Numbered from the stretch's first letter, positions 20,172 to 29,917 are shown. The stretch: 64,000 nt of DNA from Reyranella sp. CPCC 100927 (GCF_007859315.1 NZ_VOHA01000007.1:186001-250000), one strand, 5' to 3'. Notes: a model not told the origin generated them from the letters alone. Numbers and translations are program-made.

Positions 20172-20789
20172 ATGCAGGCCTTGATCCGGCTGAGCCTCGC
20201 CGGCCTGGCGTTCCTGGCCGGGGTGAGCGTCTGGGCCGCGGCCTGGGCGGAATATGTCGTGCCGGACATCGGGGTCCTTTTCCCGGATCGCCTGGCCTCG
20301 TTCGACCTGTTCAAGGGCGAGAAGTATCCTCAGGCCGAGCTCGGCCACGGTGTCGAGTATCGCGCACCTGGTTTTGCCGGTTCCGTGTACGTTTATCGTG
20401 GCCGCAACCCTTCGGTCCCCGACGGTGTCGCCAATAACGTGGTGCGCACCGAATTCGCCACGGCGCGCGGCGATGTCGCGGCGCTGGCGAAAATGAAGGG
20501 CGATTCCGAACCCGAGCTGCTGGGTGAACAGTCCGTCAAGGCGCTTGGCCTTGAGTTCCTGACGGCGACCTATCGTATGCAGCGCGGCGATCAGATCGTT
20601 ACCAGCCTGGTCGGCATGACCGGCGCGCGCGGCTATTTCATCAAGCTGCGGGTCAGCGTGCCGGCGGCCGGCGCGGTGCCGGTGACGGACGAAACGTACG
20701 CCTTCATCGCCGCCGTCGCCCGCCTGCTGGCCAAGTCATCGAGTGCGATCGATGGTCGGCCCGTCACGGCTACCACGTTCACTCGATAG
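20172..20789 (+). CDS. Unrecognised exported protein between proS and lolC
   Basis: I do not recognise this 205-residue protein. It starts with a clear Sec signal peptide (two Arg/Leu residues, a hydrophobic core over residues 7-24, cleavage likely after AWA at about residue 26) and has no lipobox cysteine, so a soluble periplasmic location is likely. The mature part is mixed alpha/beta with no Cys pairs or catalytic motif that I can see. A strong ACGGAGGG ribosome site sits 6 bases before the ATG. Its stop is 9 bases before lolC, so it is almost certainly co-expressed with the lipoprotein-release system. Confidence 0.75.
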   Translation: MQALIRLSLAGLAFLAGVSVWAAAWAEYVVPDIGVLFPDRLASFDLFKGEKYPQAELGHGVEYRAPGFAGSVYVYRGRNPSVPDGVANNVVRTEFATARGDVAALAKMKGDSEPELLGEQSVKALGLEFLTATYRMQRGDQIVTSLVGMTGARGYFIKLRVSVPAAGAVPVTDETYAFIAAVARLLAKSSSAIDGRPVTATTFTR

Positions 20790-20798
20790 CATCGCACA

Positions 20799-22130
20799 AT
20801 GGCTTTCAGCGCCGTCGAACGTCTGATCTCGCTGCGCTATCTCAGGGCGCGCCGCGAAGAGGGGTTTATCTCGATCATCGCCTGGTTTTCGTTGGTCGGC
20901 ATCGCGCTGGGTGTTGGCACGCTGATTGTCGTCATGGCCGTCATGAACGGCTTTCGCGTCGAGCTGCTCAACCAGATCACGGCGGTCAACGGACAGCTCG
21001 GCGTCACCTCGGGCCGGGGGCCGATTTCCGACTATCAGCCGCTGCTCGACAAGATCCGCATGATCCCCGGTGTTGCCAGCGCCAACCCCGTGGTCGAAGG
21101 GCAGGCCGTCGTGGTGTCGACCGACGGCGTGCGCGGCGTGATGATCCGCGGCATGCGCTTGGAGGATCTCGAGGCGCGGGCGCCCATCGCGCGCTCCTTG
21201 CTACCCTCGGCCGCCACCGCTCGTCGTGATGCGTCGCGATCCGACGTCTGCGCTCCGCGGGACAAACCACCCACCGTTATTGGCGACCGCGGCCGGCTGC
21301 AGGACTTGGCCGATGACGGCAATGTCATTGTCGGCATCCAGTTGGCCGAGATCCTCGACGTGAAGGTCGGCAGCGAGATCGACATCGTCTCGCCGCGCAC
21401 CATCGATACGCCGGTGGGCCGCGTGCCGCGCAAGATCCGGGTTCGTGTCGCGGCGGTCTTCGAAGTCGGCATGTACGACTACGACTCGAACTTCATCTAC
21501 ATGCCCATGGAGAAGGCGCAGGACTTCTTCGACCAGCCGGGCCAGGCCTCGCTGATCGAGGTATTCGCCGCCGATCCTGGCAACTACCAGCGGCTGGCAC
21601 CGCGCATCTCGGAAGCCGTCGAGTGGAAGGCCTACGCCTTCGACTGGATCGAGGCCAATGCCGGCTTTTTCAACACGGTGCAGGTCCAGACCAATGTGAT
21701 GTTCCTGGTGTTGACCCTGATCATCGTCGTGGCGGCGTTCAACATCGTGTCCAGCCTGATGATGCTGGTGCGGACCAAAGGGCCCGATATTGCCATTCTG
21801 CGCACCATGGGCGCCTCGCGCGGCCAGATCCTGCGCATTTTCCTGGTCGACGGCATGGGTATCGGTCTCGTCGGCGTTGGCCTGGGTGTCGGCCTCGGCC
21901 TGCTGTTCGTGCGCAACATCGAGGCGCTGCGACAGGCGATCCAGTCGACGTTCCGCGTATGCCTGTTCGATCCGCAGCTCTATCTGCTATCCGAATTGCC
22001 AGCCCGCATCTCCAGTGGTGAAGTGATCTTGATCGCCGTCATGGCGCTGGTCTTCGCCTTCCTTGCCACGCTCTATCCGGCATGGACCGCGACCCGGCTC
22101 GACCCTCTGGAGGGCCTGCGCCGTGGATAG
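20799..22130 (+). CDS. lolC: Lipoprotein-releasing ABC transporter permease (LolC/E family, first copy)
   Basis: This inner-membrane permease of the FtsX/MacB superfamily helps extract outer-membrane lipoproteins from the inner membrane. It has an N-terminal transmembrane helix (about 26-50), a periplasmic domain and three C-terminal helices. The cytoplasmic coupling motif [22 protein letters not shown] and the terminal YPAWTATRLDPLEGLR are characteristic. The 443-residue product is about 27 residues longer than its neighbour's matching region: residues 134-162 form a polar, Arg/Asp-rich insert in the periplasmic domain. Which of the two copies corresponds to LolC or LolE cannot be settled by eye. 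Confidence 0.9.
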   Translation: MAFSAVERLISLRYLRARREEGFISIIAWFSLVGIALGVGTLIVVMAVMNGFRVELLNQITAVNGQLGVTSGRGPISDYQPLLDKIRMIPGVASANPVVEGQAVVVSTDGVRGVMIRGMRLEDLEARAPIARSLLPSAATARRDASRSDVCAPRDKPPTVIGDRGRLQDLADDGNVIVGIQLAEILDVKVGSEIDIVSPRTIDTPVGRVPRKIRVRVAAVFEVGMYDYDSNFIYMPMEKAQDFFDQPGQASLIEVFAADPGNYQRLAPRISEAVEWKAYAFDWIEANAGFFNTVQVQTNVMFLVLTLIIVVAAFNIVSSLMMLVRTKGPDIAILRTMGASRGQILRIFLVDGMGIGLVGVGLGVGLGLLFVRNIEALRQAIQSTFRVCLFDPQLYLLSELPARISSGEVILIAVMALVFAFLATLYPAWTATRLDPLEGLRRG

Positions 22131-22163
22131 GTCCCGCAAGCGGGGGAAGGTACTGGGTATCCC

Positions 22164-23423
22164 ATGACTCTCTTCCCGTCCCAATCCGAGCGGATGATCG
22201 CGTTGCGCTACCTGCGCACGCGCGAAAAGGATGGCTTCATCTCGTTCATCGCCATCTTCTCGCTGATCGGGGTCGCGCTGGGCGTCGCGACCCTGATCGT
22301 CGTGCTGAGTGTGATGAACGGCTTCCGCGGCGAACTCTACAACCGCATCCTGGGCATGAACGGTCACGTCCGGGTGGCGCCGGAAAAGGGCGTTCTCGGC
22401 GAATGGGAACCGCTGGCGGAACGCCTGGCCACGATACCGGGTGTGCGGTTGGTGACGCCGACGGCCGAGCGGCAAACCATGGTGACGGCCGATACGATCT
22501 CGCGCGCCATCACCATACGAGGCATCCGGCCCGAGGATCTGGAGTCGCGCGATATCGTTGCGCGGAATCTGACCAGCGGCAACCTGGCCGATTTCACGAG
22601 CAAGACCAATCCGATCGTCATCGGCGACAGGTTGCGCCAGGCATTGGGACTGCGCCTGGGTGATCAGTTGCGCGTCATCGCCTATGTCCGGGACGAGAAG
22701 GGCGCCGTGCAGACGCGACCCGTGACCTATGAGGTGGTCGCCACATTCCTGAGCCGGCGCAGCGAGTTCGACCTGACGCTGGGATTCATTCCGCTCGATC
22801 TTTTTCAGGAGGATTTCGGGCTGGCCGAGGACGCCGTGACGGCGCTCGACATCATGATCGACGATCCGTCGCGCGCCGCCGATGTGGTCTCCATGGTGCG
22901 CCAGAAGCTTGAACGCGACGGGTTGCGCGTCAGCGACTGGCGGACGCGCAATGCCCGCCTGGTCGGGGCTCTGGATCTGGAACGCGTCATGATGTTCCTG
23001 ATCCTGGGGTTGATCGTGCTGGTCGCCTCGATGAACGTGATCGCGAGCTTCACCATGCTGGTGCGGACCAAGGGCAGGGGGATCGCCATTCTGCGCACCA
23101 TGGGTGCGACGCGCGGCGGCGTGGTCCGTATCTTTTTCCTGGCCAGCGCCAGCGTCGGCGTTGTCGGAACGCTCATCGGTGCGGCGCTTGGACTTCTGAT
23201 CTGCGCCAGCATGAAGTCGATCGGCGCCGCCCTGACGGCCATCACGGGTGGGCCGATGCGCAGTAGCGAGGTGGACTTTCTGGCCACGCTGCCGGTGCGC
23301 GTCCAGGCCAGCGAGGTGGTCTCGATCCTGGTTCTGGCACTGGTGCTGTCGCTGGCGGCCGCCATCTATCCCGCGCGGCGCGCCGCGAGTCTCGATCCGG
23401 TAGAGGCCCTGCGTTATGAGTGA
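22164..23423 (+). CDS. lolE: Lipoprotein-releasing ABC transporter permease (LolC/E family, second copy)
   Basis: This is a paralogue of the preceding gene with the same architecture: an N-terminal helix, a periplasmic domain, and three C-terminal helices, 419 residues. The [21 protein letters not shown] and [18 protein letters not shown] motifs match. Having two tandem permeases means the transporter is probably a heterodimer, unlike the single-permease arrangement I know from several alphaproteobacteria. Its end overlaps lolD by 8 bases. A short CCCGC-aa-GCGGG hairpin (22133-22144) sits in the 33-base gap before its ATG. Confidence 0.9.
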   Translation: MTLFPSQSERMIALRYLRTREKDGFISFIAIFSLIGVALGVATLIVVLSVMNGFRGELYNRILGMNGHVRVAPEKGVLGEWEPLAERLATIPGVRLVTPTAERQTMVTADTISRAITIRGIRPEDLESRDIVARNLTSGNLADFTSKTNPIVIGDRLRQALGLRLGDQLRVIAYVRDEKGAVQTRPVTYEVVATFLSRRSEFDLTLGFIPLDLFQEDFGLAEDAVTALDIMIDDPSRAADVVSMVRQKLERDGLRVSDWRTRNARLVGALDLERVMMFLILGLIVLVASMNVIASFTMLVRTKGRGIAILRTMGATRGGVVRIFFLASASVGVVGTLIGAALGLLICASMKSIGAALTAITGGPMRSSEVDFLATLPVRVQASEVVSILVLALVLSLAAAIYPARRAASLDPVEALRYE

Positions 23424-24102
23424 ATCGGCAGCAGCCCTGGCGTTGCGCGACATCCGCCGTACGTTCCACCAGGGCGACCGCAGCCTGGAAGTGTTGCGCG
23501 GCGCCTCGTTCAACCTGCAGCCCGGCGAGATCGTGGCGCTGGTCGGCCCGTCGGGTGCCGGCAAGTCGACGCTGCTGCATATCGCCGGCCTGCTGGAGAA
23601 GCCGGACGATGGCGACGTGCTGCTGGACGGCAAGCCGGCCGCCTCGCTTTCCGATCGCGAGCGTACGGCGTTGCGCGGTCGCTACCTGGGCTTCGTCTAC
23701 CAGTACCACCACCTGCTGCCCGAGTTCTCGGCACTGGAGAACGTGATGCTGCCGCAGATGCTGGCCGGCATCGGCCGTAGCGTGGCGCGCAGCCGGGCGC
23801 GGGAACTGCTGGCGATGGTTGGCCTCGCCGAGCGCGAGAGCCATCGGCCGGCACGGCTGTCGGGCGGCGAGCAGCAGCGCGTTGCGATCGCGCGGGCTGT
23901 CGCCAATGCGCCGCGCGTGCTGCTGGCCGATGAGCCGACCGGCAACCTGGATCACACGACCTCGGACGCGGTCTTCCGCCAGCTGCTGGCGCTGACCCGC
24001 GGCGCCAACCTGGCGGCGCTGATCGCCACGCATAATCCCGAGCTTGCATCGCGCATGGACCGTATCGTGCGCCTGGAAGACGGTCTGCTCGTGCCGGGAT
24101 GA
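23416..24102 (+). CDS. lolD: Lipoprotein-releasing system ATP-binding protein
   Basis: This ATPase drives the LolC/E permeases. In 228 residues it has Walker [10 protein letters not shown] at 44-52, the ABC signature LSGGEQQ at 148-154 and Walker [12 protein letters not shown] near 169-179. Its ATG overlaps the lolE stop region by 8 bases, implying translational coupling. It ends the proS-lol operon; the next 231 bases hold only a small GCCATG/CATGGC dyad (24143-24160) and presumably the promoter of the following gene. Confidence 0.96.
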   Translation: MSESAAALALRDIRRTFHQGDRSLEVLRGASFNLQPGEIVALVGPSGAGKSTLLHIAGLLEKPDDGDVLLDGKPAASLSDRERTALRGRYLGFVYQYHHLLPEFSALENVMLPQMLAGIGRSVARSRARELLAMVGLAERESHRPARLSGGEQQRVAIARAVANAPRVLLADEPTGNLDHTTSDAVFRQLLALTRGANLAALIATHNPELASRMDRIVRLEDGLLVPG

Positions 24103-24333
24103 ATGCGCGTGTCATCGACGGGAACGCGACTGCTGCCGGCCTGCCATGTATACGCATGGCTATATCGAAGATGCGATCCGACAGGCGATATGGCGGTCAC
24201 CATTTGTAGTGTTTCAGAGCAGCCGAGGGCTACCAGCCGCTAGCCGAGACTCGCATCAGGGCGCTATTCGGTGCAGGCTGGCTCCGAGGAAGCTGTTGCC
24301 GTGTCGTCAGCCTGCCCACAACGGAGGGAAACC

Positions 24334-25764
24334 ATGTCCGATCATCTGAATTTTTACATCAACGGTGCCTGGGTGGCGCCGGCGGAGTCGCGGCCGTTCG
24401 ACGTGATCAACCCTGCCACCGAGGAGCCGTGCGCGCGCATCAGCCTGGGCTCGGCCAAGGACGTTGACAGCGCGGTGGCGGCAGCCAAGGCGGCCTTCCC
24501 CAGCTTCTCGCGCACGACGCGGGAGGAAAGGGTGGCGCTGCTGGAGGCGATCCTGGCCGCCTACAAGAAGCGCTACGACGACGTCGCCAAGGCGATCTCG
24601 ATGGAAATGGGGGCGCCGATCACCCTGTCGACCAAGGCGCAGGCGGCGACCGGCGTCGGCCACCTGATGCAGATGATCAAGGTGCTGAAGGAGTTCCAGT
24701 TCGAGGAGATGCGCGGCACCACCTTGCTGGCCAAGGAGCCGGTCGGTGTGTGCGGCTTCATCACGCCGTGGAACTGGCCGATCAACCAGATCGTGTGCAA
24801 GGTGGCGCCGGCGCTGGCGGCGGGCTGCACCATGGTGCTGAAGCCCAGCGAGATCGCGCCGCTCAACGCCATCCTGTTCGCCGAAGTGATGCACGATGCC
24901 GGCGTGCCCAAGGGCGTCTTCAACCTGGTGAACGGCGATGGCCCGACCGTGGGCCAGGCGCTCTCCTCGCACCCCGATGTCGACATGGTGTCGTTCACCG
25001 GTTCGACCCGGGCGGGCGTTCAGGTGGCCAAGGCGGCCGCCGACACGGTCAAGCGCGTACACCAGGAGTTGGGCGGCAAGTCGGCCAACATCGTGCTGCC
25101 CGACGCCGACCTGGAGAAGGCCATCAACGGTGGTGTCCGCGGCGTGATGCAGAACAGCGGCCAGTCGTGCAACGCGCCAACCCGCCTGTTCGTGCAAAAG
25201 GGCCAGCACGATGCGGCCGCCGCGATTGCCAAGAAGGCAGCCGAAAGCCTGAAGGTCGGCGATCCGACGGTGCCGGAGACGGCGCTCGGTCCGGTGGTGA
25301 GCGAACTGCAGTACAACAAGATCCAGCGCCTGATCGAGGCGGGGATCGCCGAGGGTGCCACCCTGGTGACCGGCGGACCGGGCCGCCCGGAGGGCGTCAA
25401 CCGCGGCTACTACGTGCGGCCCACGGTGTTCGCCAACGTGCGCAACGACATGACGATCGCCCGCGAGGAAATCTTCGGACCGGTGCTGTCGATCCTGCCG
25501 TACGAGACTGAAGAGCAGGCGGTCACCATGGCCAACGACACGCCCTATGGCCTCGCTGCCTATGTCCAGTCCGGCAGCGCCGAGAGCGCACGCCGCGTGG
25601 CAGGTCAGCTGCGGGCAGGCAACGTGCATCTCAACGGCGCCGCCATGGACATGTCGGCACCGTTCGGCGGCTTCAAGCAGTCGGGCAACGGCCGCGAGTT
25701 CGGCGAGTGGGGCCTGGACGAGTTCCTCGAGCTGAAGGCCGTCCTCGGCGTCAAGGCGGCGTAG
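24334..25764 (+). CDS. Aldehyde dehydrogenase family protein
   Basis: This NAD(P)-dependent enzyme oxidises an aldehyde to a carboxylic acid. The catalytic residues are visible as Cys279 in GQSCNAP and Glu245 in QELGGKS; PWNWP at 145-149 and FTGST at 221-225 are the usual cofactor-site motifs. I start it at 24334, after a strong CGGAGGGAAACC ribosome site, giving 476 residues; an in-frame extension upstream is not family-like. The substrate cannot be deduced. It and the next gene break the usual lolD-dnaE adjacency. Confidence 0.92.
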   Translation: MSDHLNFYINGAWVAPAESRPFDVINPATEEPCARISLGSAKDVDSAVAAAKAAFPSFSRTTREERVALLEAILAAYKKRYDDVAKAISMEMGAPITLSTKAQAATGVGHLMQMIKVLKEFQFEEMRGTTLLAKEPVGVCGFITPWNWPINQIVCKVAPALAAGCTMVLKPSEIAPLNAILFAEVMHDAGVPKGVFNLVNGDGPTVGQALSSHPDVDMVSFTGSTRAGVQVAKAAADTVKRVHQELGGKSANIVLPDADLEKAINGGVRGVMQNSGQSCNAPTRLFVQKGQHDAAAAIAKKAAESLKVGDPTVPETALGPVVSELQYNKIQRLIEAGIAEGATLVTGGPGRPEGVNRGYYVRPTVFANVRNDMTIAREEIFGPVLSILPYETEEQAVTMANDTPYGLAAYVQSGSAESARRVAGQLRAGNVHLNGAAMDMSAPFGGFKQSGNGREFGEWGLDEFLELKAVLGVKAA

Positions 25765-25775
25765 CGCGAAACAGC

Positions 25776-25802
25776 ACTGGGCGGCCACCGTGGCCGCCCA
25801 GT
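25776..25802. terminator. Symmetric stem between convergent genes
   Basis: ACTGGGCGGCCA-CCG-TGGCCGCCCAGT is a perfect 12-base stem with a 3-base loop, placed 12 bases after the aldehyde dehydrogenase stop and before the end of a convergent gene. It lacks a proper T-run on either side, so it may act as a weak bidirectional terminator or with Rho. Confidence 0.6.
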
Positions 25803-25834
25803 ACTGCACACTCAGTCTTTGCTCTATGGGGGCG

Positions 25835-26134
25835 TCAGTCGGTGCGGCCCGCAAGGAGTGCTTCGACGATGCTCGCCCATTCTGTCTCCAACGATTCTGC
25901 AGCCTCAGGGCGCTGCGCGCGGCGATACCAGTAGCCGGCATTCGACAGGTCGCCTTCGACACGATGAAGGTGCGCGTGCACCCAGGCGCTGGTGCGGTCG
26001 TCTTGTTCCTGTGTGACTTCATGCGCCTTCTTCCAGTCGCCCTTGCCCAGCCACCACAGGGCGAGAAGCGGCGGTGAAAGACCGGCAAGCGGGGCGTCGG
26101 CTCTGAGCGACTCTTTGAAACTGGCCATGTCCAT
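25835..26134 (-). CDS. Conserved hypothetical protein (99 residues)
   Basis: This small protein looks like a conserved alphaproteobacterial family of unknown function. It is soluble and rich in Trp, His and Ala; the stretch LSPPLLALWWLGKGDWKKAH followed by WVHAHLHRVEGD and NAGYWYRRA is the part I recall as conserved, and it resembles a short helical-repeat fold. The start at 26134 is chosen because GGAGG lies 6 bases upstream; the frame remains open further upstream but without a ribosome site. It is convergent with the aldehyde dehydrogenase and divergent from dnaE. Confidence 0.75.
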   Translation of the reverse strand: MDMASFKESLRADAPLAGLSPPLLALWWLGKGDWKKAHEVTQEQDDRTSAWVHAHLHRVEGDLSNAGYWYRRAQRPEAAESLETEWASIVEALLAGRTD

Positions 26135-26372
26135 GGTTTGCCTCCGGCTGGCCGGCGAGGGCTCGTGGTGTACGAATACCACGGTCGGCCCTTCCAGCGC
26201 TTCGCGCCATGGGCGCTGACGGAACCGAGACGCTGCCGTGCCTTGATTCCATTGGAAAAAAAGTACGTCTCACGCCTGGCGGCCCGGCGCAAAGCATTGA
26301 TCAGACGGCCCTGGTTTTCCACATCCCATTTGACGGAAGATAGCGGTCAACGATCAACACCCCCTCGGCCCC

Positions 26373-29300
26373 ATGTCCTTTGCTCCTTTCGTCCATTTGC
26401 GTGTGCGCTCGGCCTATTCGTTGGCCGAGGGTGCCATCAAGCTCGACAAGCTGGCCGCGCTGACCAAGTCCATGGCCATGCCGGCGGTGGCTGTTACCGA
26501 CCGCGACAACCTGTTCGGTGCGCTGGAGTTCGCCCAGTACGCCTCGAATGCGGGCGTGCAGCCGATCGTCGGCTGTGATCTCGCGATCCGGCGCGAGGAG
26601 GAAGGCGGTATCGCCGGCACGGTCAAGGCGCCGCAGGCCGACTGGCTGGCATTGCTGGCGCAGAACGAGCAGGGCTATCTCAACCTGCTGCGGCTCGTCA
26701 GTGCGGCGCACCTGCAATTCAAGACCGGCTCGCTGGCGTCGCTGCCGCTGGCGGAACTGGAAGGACGCACCGAGGGGCTGATCGCGCTGACCGGCGGTGC
26801 GACCGGTGCGCTCGGCCGCTTGCTGGCCGAGCGCCAGGATGTCGCGGCCGGCCATCTGCTGGAACGACTGAAGGGGCTGTTCGGCGATCGGCTGTACATC
26901 GAACTGCAGCGTCACGGCGAGGCGGTCGAGCGACGGATCGAACCGATGCTGGTCGATCTGGCGTACAATCACAGCCTGCCGCTGGTGGCCACCAACGACG
27001 CGCACTTCGCTTCGCCCGACATGTTCGAGGCGCATGACATCCTGATGTGCATCGCGCAGGGCACGCTGCACGACGATCCCAACCGGCGGCGGCTGACGCC
27101 GGAGCACTGGCTGAAGCCGGCCGACGCCATGCGCACGCTGTTCGCCGACCTGCCCGAGGCATGCGACAACACGCTGGCCGTGGCGCAGCGCTGCGCCTAC
27201 ATGCCCGAGCCGCGCAAGCCCATCCTGCCGCGCTATCCCCAGCTGGGCGAGCGCTCCGAGGGTGCCGCGCTGCGCGAGATGGCCGAGACCGGTCTTGTCG
27301 CCTTGCGCGATGCCGGTCGACTGGCCGAGGGGATCCCCTTTCCGGACTACGAGAAGCGGCTGGCCTACGAAGTCGACATGATCGACCGCATGGGGTTCTC
27401 GGGCTACTTCCTGATCGTCGCCGACTTCATCCGCTGGGGCAAGGACCACGACGTGCCGATCGGGCCGGGCCGTGGTTCCGGTGCCGGTTCGCTGGTTGCC
27501 TGGGCGCTCAAGATCACCGATCTCGATCCCCTGCGCTGGGGTCTGCTGTTCGAGCGGTTCCTGAACCCCGAACGCGTGTCGATGCCGGACTTCGATATCG
27601 ACTTCTGCCAGGACAAGCGCGGCAGGGTCATCAAGTACGTGCGTGACGAGTACGGCGCCGATCGCGTCGCCTCGATCATCACGTTCGGCAAGCTGCAGGC
27701 GCGCGCGGTGCTGCGCGACGTCGGGCGCGTGCTGGGCATGCCCTATGGCCAGGTCGATCGCATCTGCAAGCTGGTGCCCAACAATCCGGCCAAGCCCGTG
27801 ACGCTGGCGCAGGCACTGGAGAGCGAGCCGCTGCTGAAGGAGCAATACCAGGACCCGGAGATCAAGCGCCTGGTGGACCTGGCGCTGCGCCTGGAGGGAT
27901 TGTTCCGCAACGCCTCGACCCACGCCGCCGGCGTGGTGATCGGCGACCGTCCATTGGACGAACTGGTACCGCTCTACCGCGATAGCGACGACCAGAACCA
28001 GCTGCCGGCGACCATGTTCAACATGAAGTGGGTCGAGACGGCGGGCCTGGTGAAGTTCGACTTTCTCGGACTGAAGACCCTGACGGTCCTGGAGAAGGCC
28101 GTCGATCTCATCGGCCGCGACAGGATCCATCTGCCGTCGCTGCCGCTGGAGAACGAGCCGACTTATCGCATGCTGGCGCGTGGCGATGTCTCGGGCGTGT
28201 TCCAGCTCGAAGGCAGCGGCATGCGCGACGTGCTGCGCAAGATGCGGCCTGACCGCTTCGAGGACATCATCGCGGTGGTGGCGCTGTACCGGCCCGGCCC
28301 GATGGAGAACATTCCCAGCTACATCAAGCGCAAGCAGAAGGAAGAGCCGATCGATCACCTGCATCCGATGCTGGAGGGCATTCTCAAGGAAACCTACGGC
28401 ATCATCATCTACCAGGAACAGGTGATGCAGATCGCCCAGGTGCTGTCCGGCTACTCGCTGGGCGGCGCCGACCTTCTGCGTCGCGCCATGGGCAAGAAGA
28501 TCAAGTCCGAGATGGACGCGCAGCGCGCGATCTTCATCGAGGGTGCCAAGAAGAATGGCGTGCCGGCAGCCCAGGCGTCATCGATCTTCGACCAGGTCGA
28601 CAAGTTTGCCGGCTACGGCTTCAACAAGTCGCACGCCGCAGCCTATGCGCTGGTGTCGTATCAGACCGCTTATCTGAAGGCGAACTTCCCGGTCGAGTTC
28701 ATCGCCGCCTCGATGACCCTCGATATGGGCAACACCGACAAGCTGTCGCTGTTCCGTCGCGAGCTCGATCGGCTGCGCATCGCCATGCTGCAGCCTGACG
28801 TGAATGCGTCGGGTGCCGAGTTCACCGTCGAGACGGCGGAAGACGGCAAGAAGGCGGTGCGCTATGCGCTGGGTGCCATCAAGGGCATCGGTCGCGACGC
28901 GATGGAGACCCTGGCACAGGAACGGCGTGCCAAGGGTCCGTTCAAGTCGCTGTGGGACTTCGCCGAGCGTCTCGATACACGGGTGCTGAACAAGCGGCAG
29001 TTGGAGAACCTGGTGCGCGCCGGCGCATTCGATTCGCTGAACCCCAACCGGGCCCAGACCTTCCAGGCCATCGAAAGCCTGATCAAGCATTCCAACGCCA
29101 CGCACGAGAGCCGCCGCAGCGATCAGGTGGCCCTGTTCGGCGACGATACGGCGGCACGGCGTCCGCCGTTGCCCAAGGTCAGCGACTGGTCGGCCATGGA
29201 GCGTCTCAACCACGAGATGGCGGCGATCGGCTTCTATTTCTCATCGCACCCGCTGGCCGCCTATGGCCGCAGCCTCGAGCGCCTGGGTGTCGTCCGTGCC

Positions 29301-29813
29301 GCCGATCTGCCGGGACGACTGTCGAATGGCAGCGCCCGTGTGAAACTCGCCGGCACCGTCATCGACAAGGCGGAACGCACGTCGGCCAAGGGCAACCGGT
29401 TCGCCTTTGTCTCGGCCTCCGATGCCTCGGGGAATTTCGAACTCACGGTCTTCAGCGAAGTGCTGAGCGCCAAGCGCGACCTGCTGCAGCCGGGCATGGC
29501 CATCCTGGTATCGGCCGACGGACGGATGGACGGCGAGCAGATCAAGCTCACGACTCAGACCGTGGAGAAGCTTGATGATGCCGTTCAGCACGCCGCGGCG
29601 GGCCTGCGCATCACGCTCAACGATGCCACAGCGTTGGCCCGGCTGAAGGAGATCATCGGCCAGGCCAAGGGACGCGGCCGCATCAGCCTGTTGATGCAGC
29701 TGGATGGCGACAACGAAGCCGAGCTGACGCTGCCGGGCGGCTACGCCGTCGCCCCGGGCATGCGCGAGAGCCTGTGGAGCGTGCCGGGCATCACCCAGGT
29801 CGAGGAAGTGTAG
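26373..29813 (+). CDS. dnaE: DNA polymerase III subunit alpha
   Basis: This is the replicative polymerase, 1146 residues. Order of domains: PHP (about 1-270), polymerase palm with the catalytic PDFDIDF motif near residue 407 and FDFLGLKTL near 560, thumb and fingers with YQEQVMQIA and GGADLLRRAMGKK, a helix-hairpin-helix region, and a C-terminal OB fold (about 990-1060). In the PHP domain the usual metal-binding HxH reads HLR (FVHLRVRSAYS), so this domain is probably not a nuclease and proofreading would need DnaQ. No SOS-type box is visible upstream. Confidence 0.97.
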   Translation: MSFAPFVHLRVRSAYSLAEGAIKLDKLAALTKSMAMPAVAVTDRDNLFGALEFAQYASNAGVQPIVGCDLAIRREEEGGIAGTVKAPQADWLALLAQNEQGYLNLLRLVSAAHLQFKTGSLASLPLAELEGRTEGLIALTGGATGALGRLLAERQDVAAGHLLERLKGLFGDRLYIELQRHGEAVERRIEPMLVDLAYNHSLPLVATNDAHFASPDMFEAHDILMCIAQGTLHDDPNRRRLTPEHWLKPADAMRTLFADLPEACDNTLAVAQRCAYMPEPRKPILPRYPQLGERSEGAALREMAETGLVALRDAGRLAEGIPFPDYEKRLAYEVDMIDRMGFSGYFLIVADFIRWGKDHDVPIGPGRGSGAGSLVAWALKITDLDPLRWGLLFERFLNPERVSMPDFDIDFCQDKRGRVIKYVRDEYGADRVASIITFGKLQARAVLRDVGRVLGMPYGQVDRICKLVPNNPAKPVTLAQALESEPLLKEQYQDPEIKRLVDLALRLEGLFRNASTHAAGVVIGDRPLDELVPLYRDSDDQNQLPATMFNMKWVETAGLVKFDFLGLKTLTVLEKAVDLIGRDRIHLPSLPLENEPTYRMLARGDVSGVFQLEGSGMRDVLRKMRPDRFEDIIAVVALYRPGPMENIPSYIKRKQKEEPIDHLHPMLEGILKETYGIIIYQEQVMQIAQVLSGYSLGGADLLRRAMGKKIKSEMDAQRAIFIEGAKKNGVPAAQASSIFDQVDKFAGYGFNKSHAAAYALVSYQTAYLKANFPVEFIAASMTLDMGNTDKLSLFRRELDRLRIAMLQPDVNASGAEFTVETAEDGKKAVRYALGAIKGIGRDAMETLAQERRAKGPFKSLWDFAERLDTRVLNKRQLENLVRAGAFDSLNPNRAQTFQAIESLIKHSNATHESRRSDQVALFGDDTAARRPPLPKVSDWSAMERLNHEMAAIGFYFSSHPLAAYGRSLERLGVVRAADLPGRLSNGSARVKLAGTVIDKAERTSAKGNRFAFVSASDASGNFELTVFSEVLSAKRDLLQPGMAILVSADGRMDGEQIKLTTQTVEKLDDAVQHAAAGLRITLNDATALARLKEIIGQAKGRGRISLLMQLDGDNEAELTLPGGYAVAPGMRESLWSVPGITQVEEV

Positions 29814-29823
29814 GGCTTGACCT

Positions 29824-29915
29824 TTTTCGGACTGCGCGCCTTCGCTCGTAGCGAAGCGCGAAGCACAGTCGGCGCTGATATGCCGGTGCGCGCGTGGGCG
29901 CGCACGGTCCGAAAA
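29824..29915. repeat. Cruciform-like inverted-repeat element between dnaE and the DUF72 gene
   Basis: Outer 9-base arms TTTTCGGAC (29824-29832) and GTCCGAAAA (29907-29915) are exact complements. Inside them lie a TTCGCT-cgt-AGCGAA hairpin (29841-29855) and a perfect GTGCGCGC/GCGCGCAC hairpin (about 29886-29905). The element ends 2 bases before the next ATG, which has no ribosome-binding site of its own. Confidence 0.7.
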
Positions 29916-29917
29916 TC

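Noticed and set aside
24103-24333. Small gene between lolD and the aldehyde dehydrogenase
   Set aside because: Short frames exist but none has a ribosome site or recognisable protein sequence; the stretch is better read as a promoter region.
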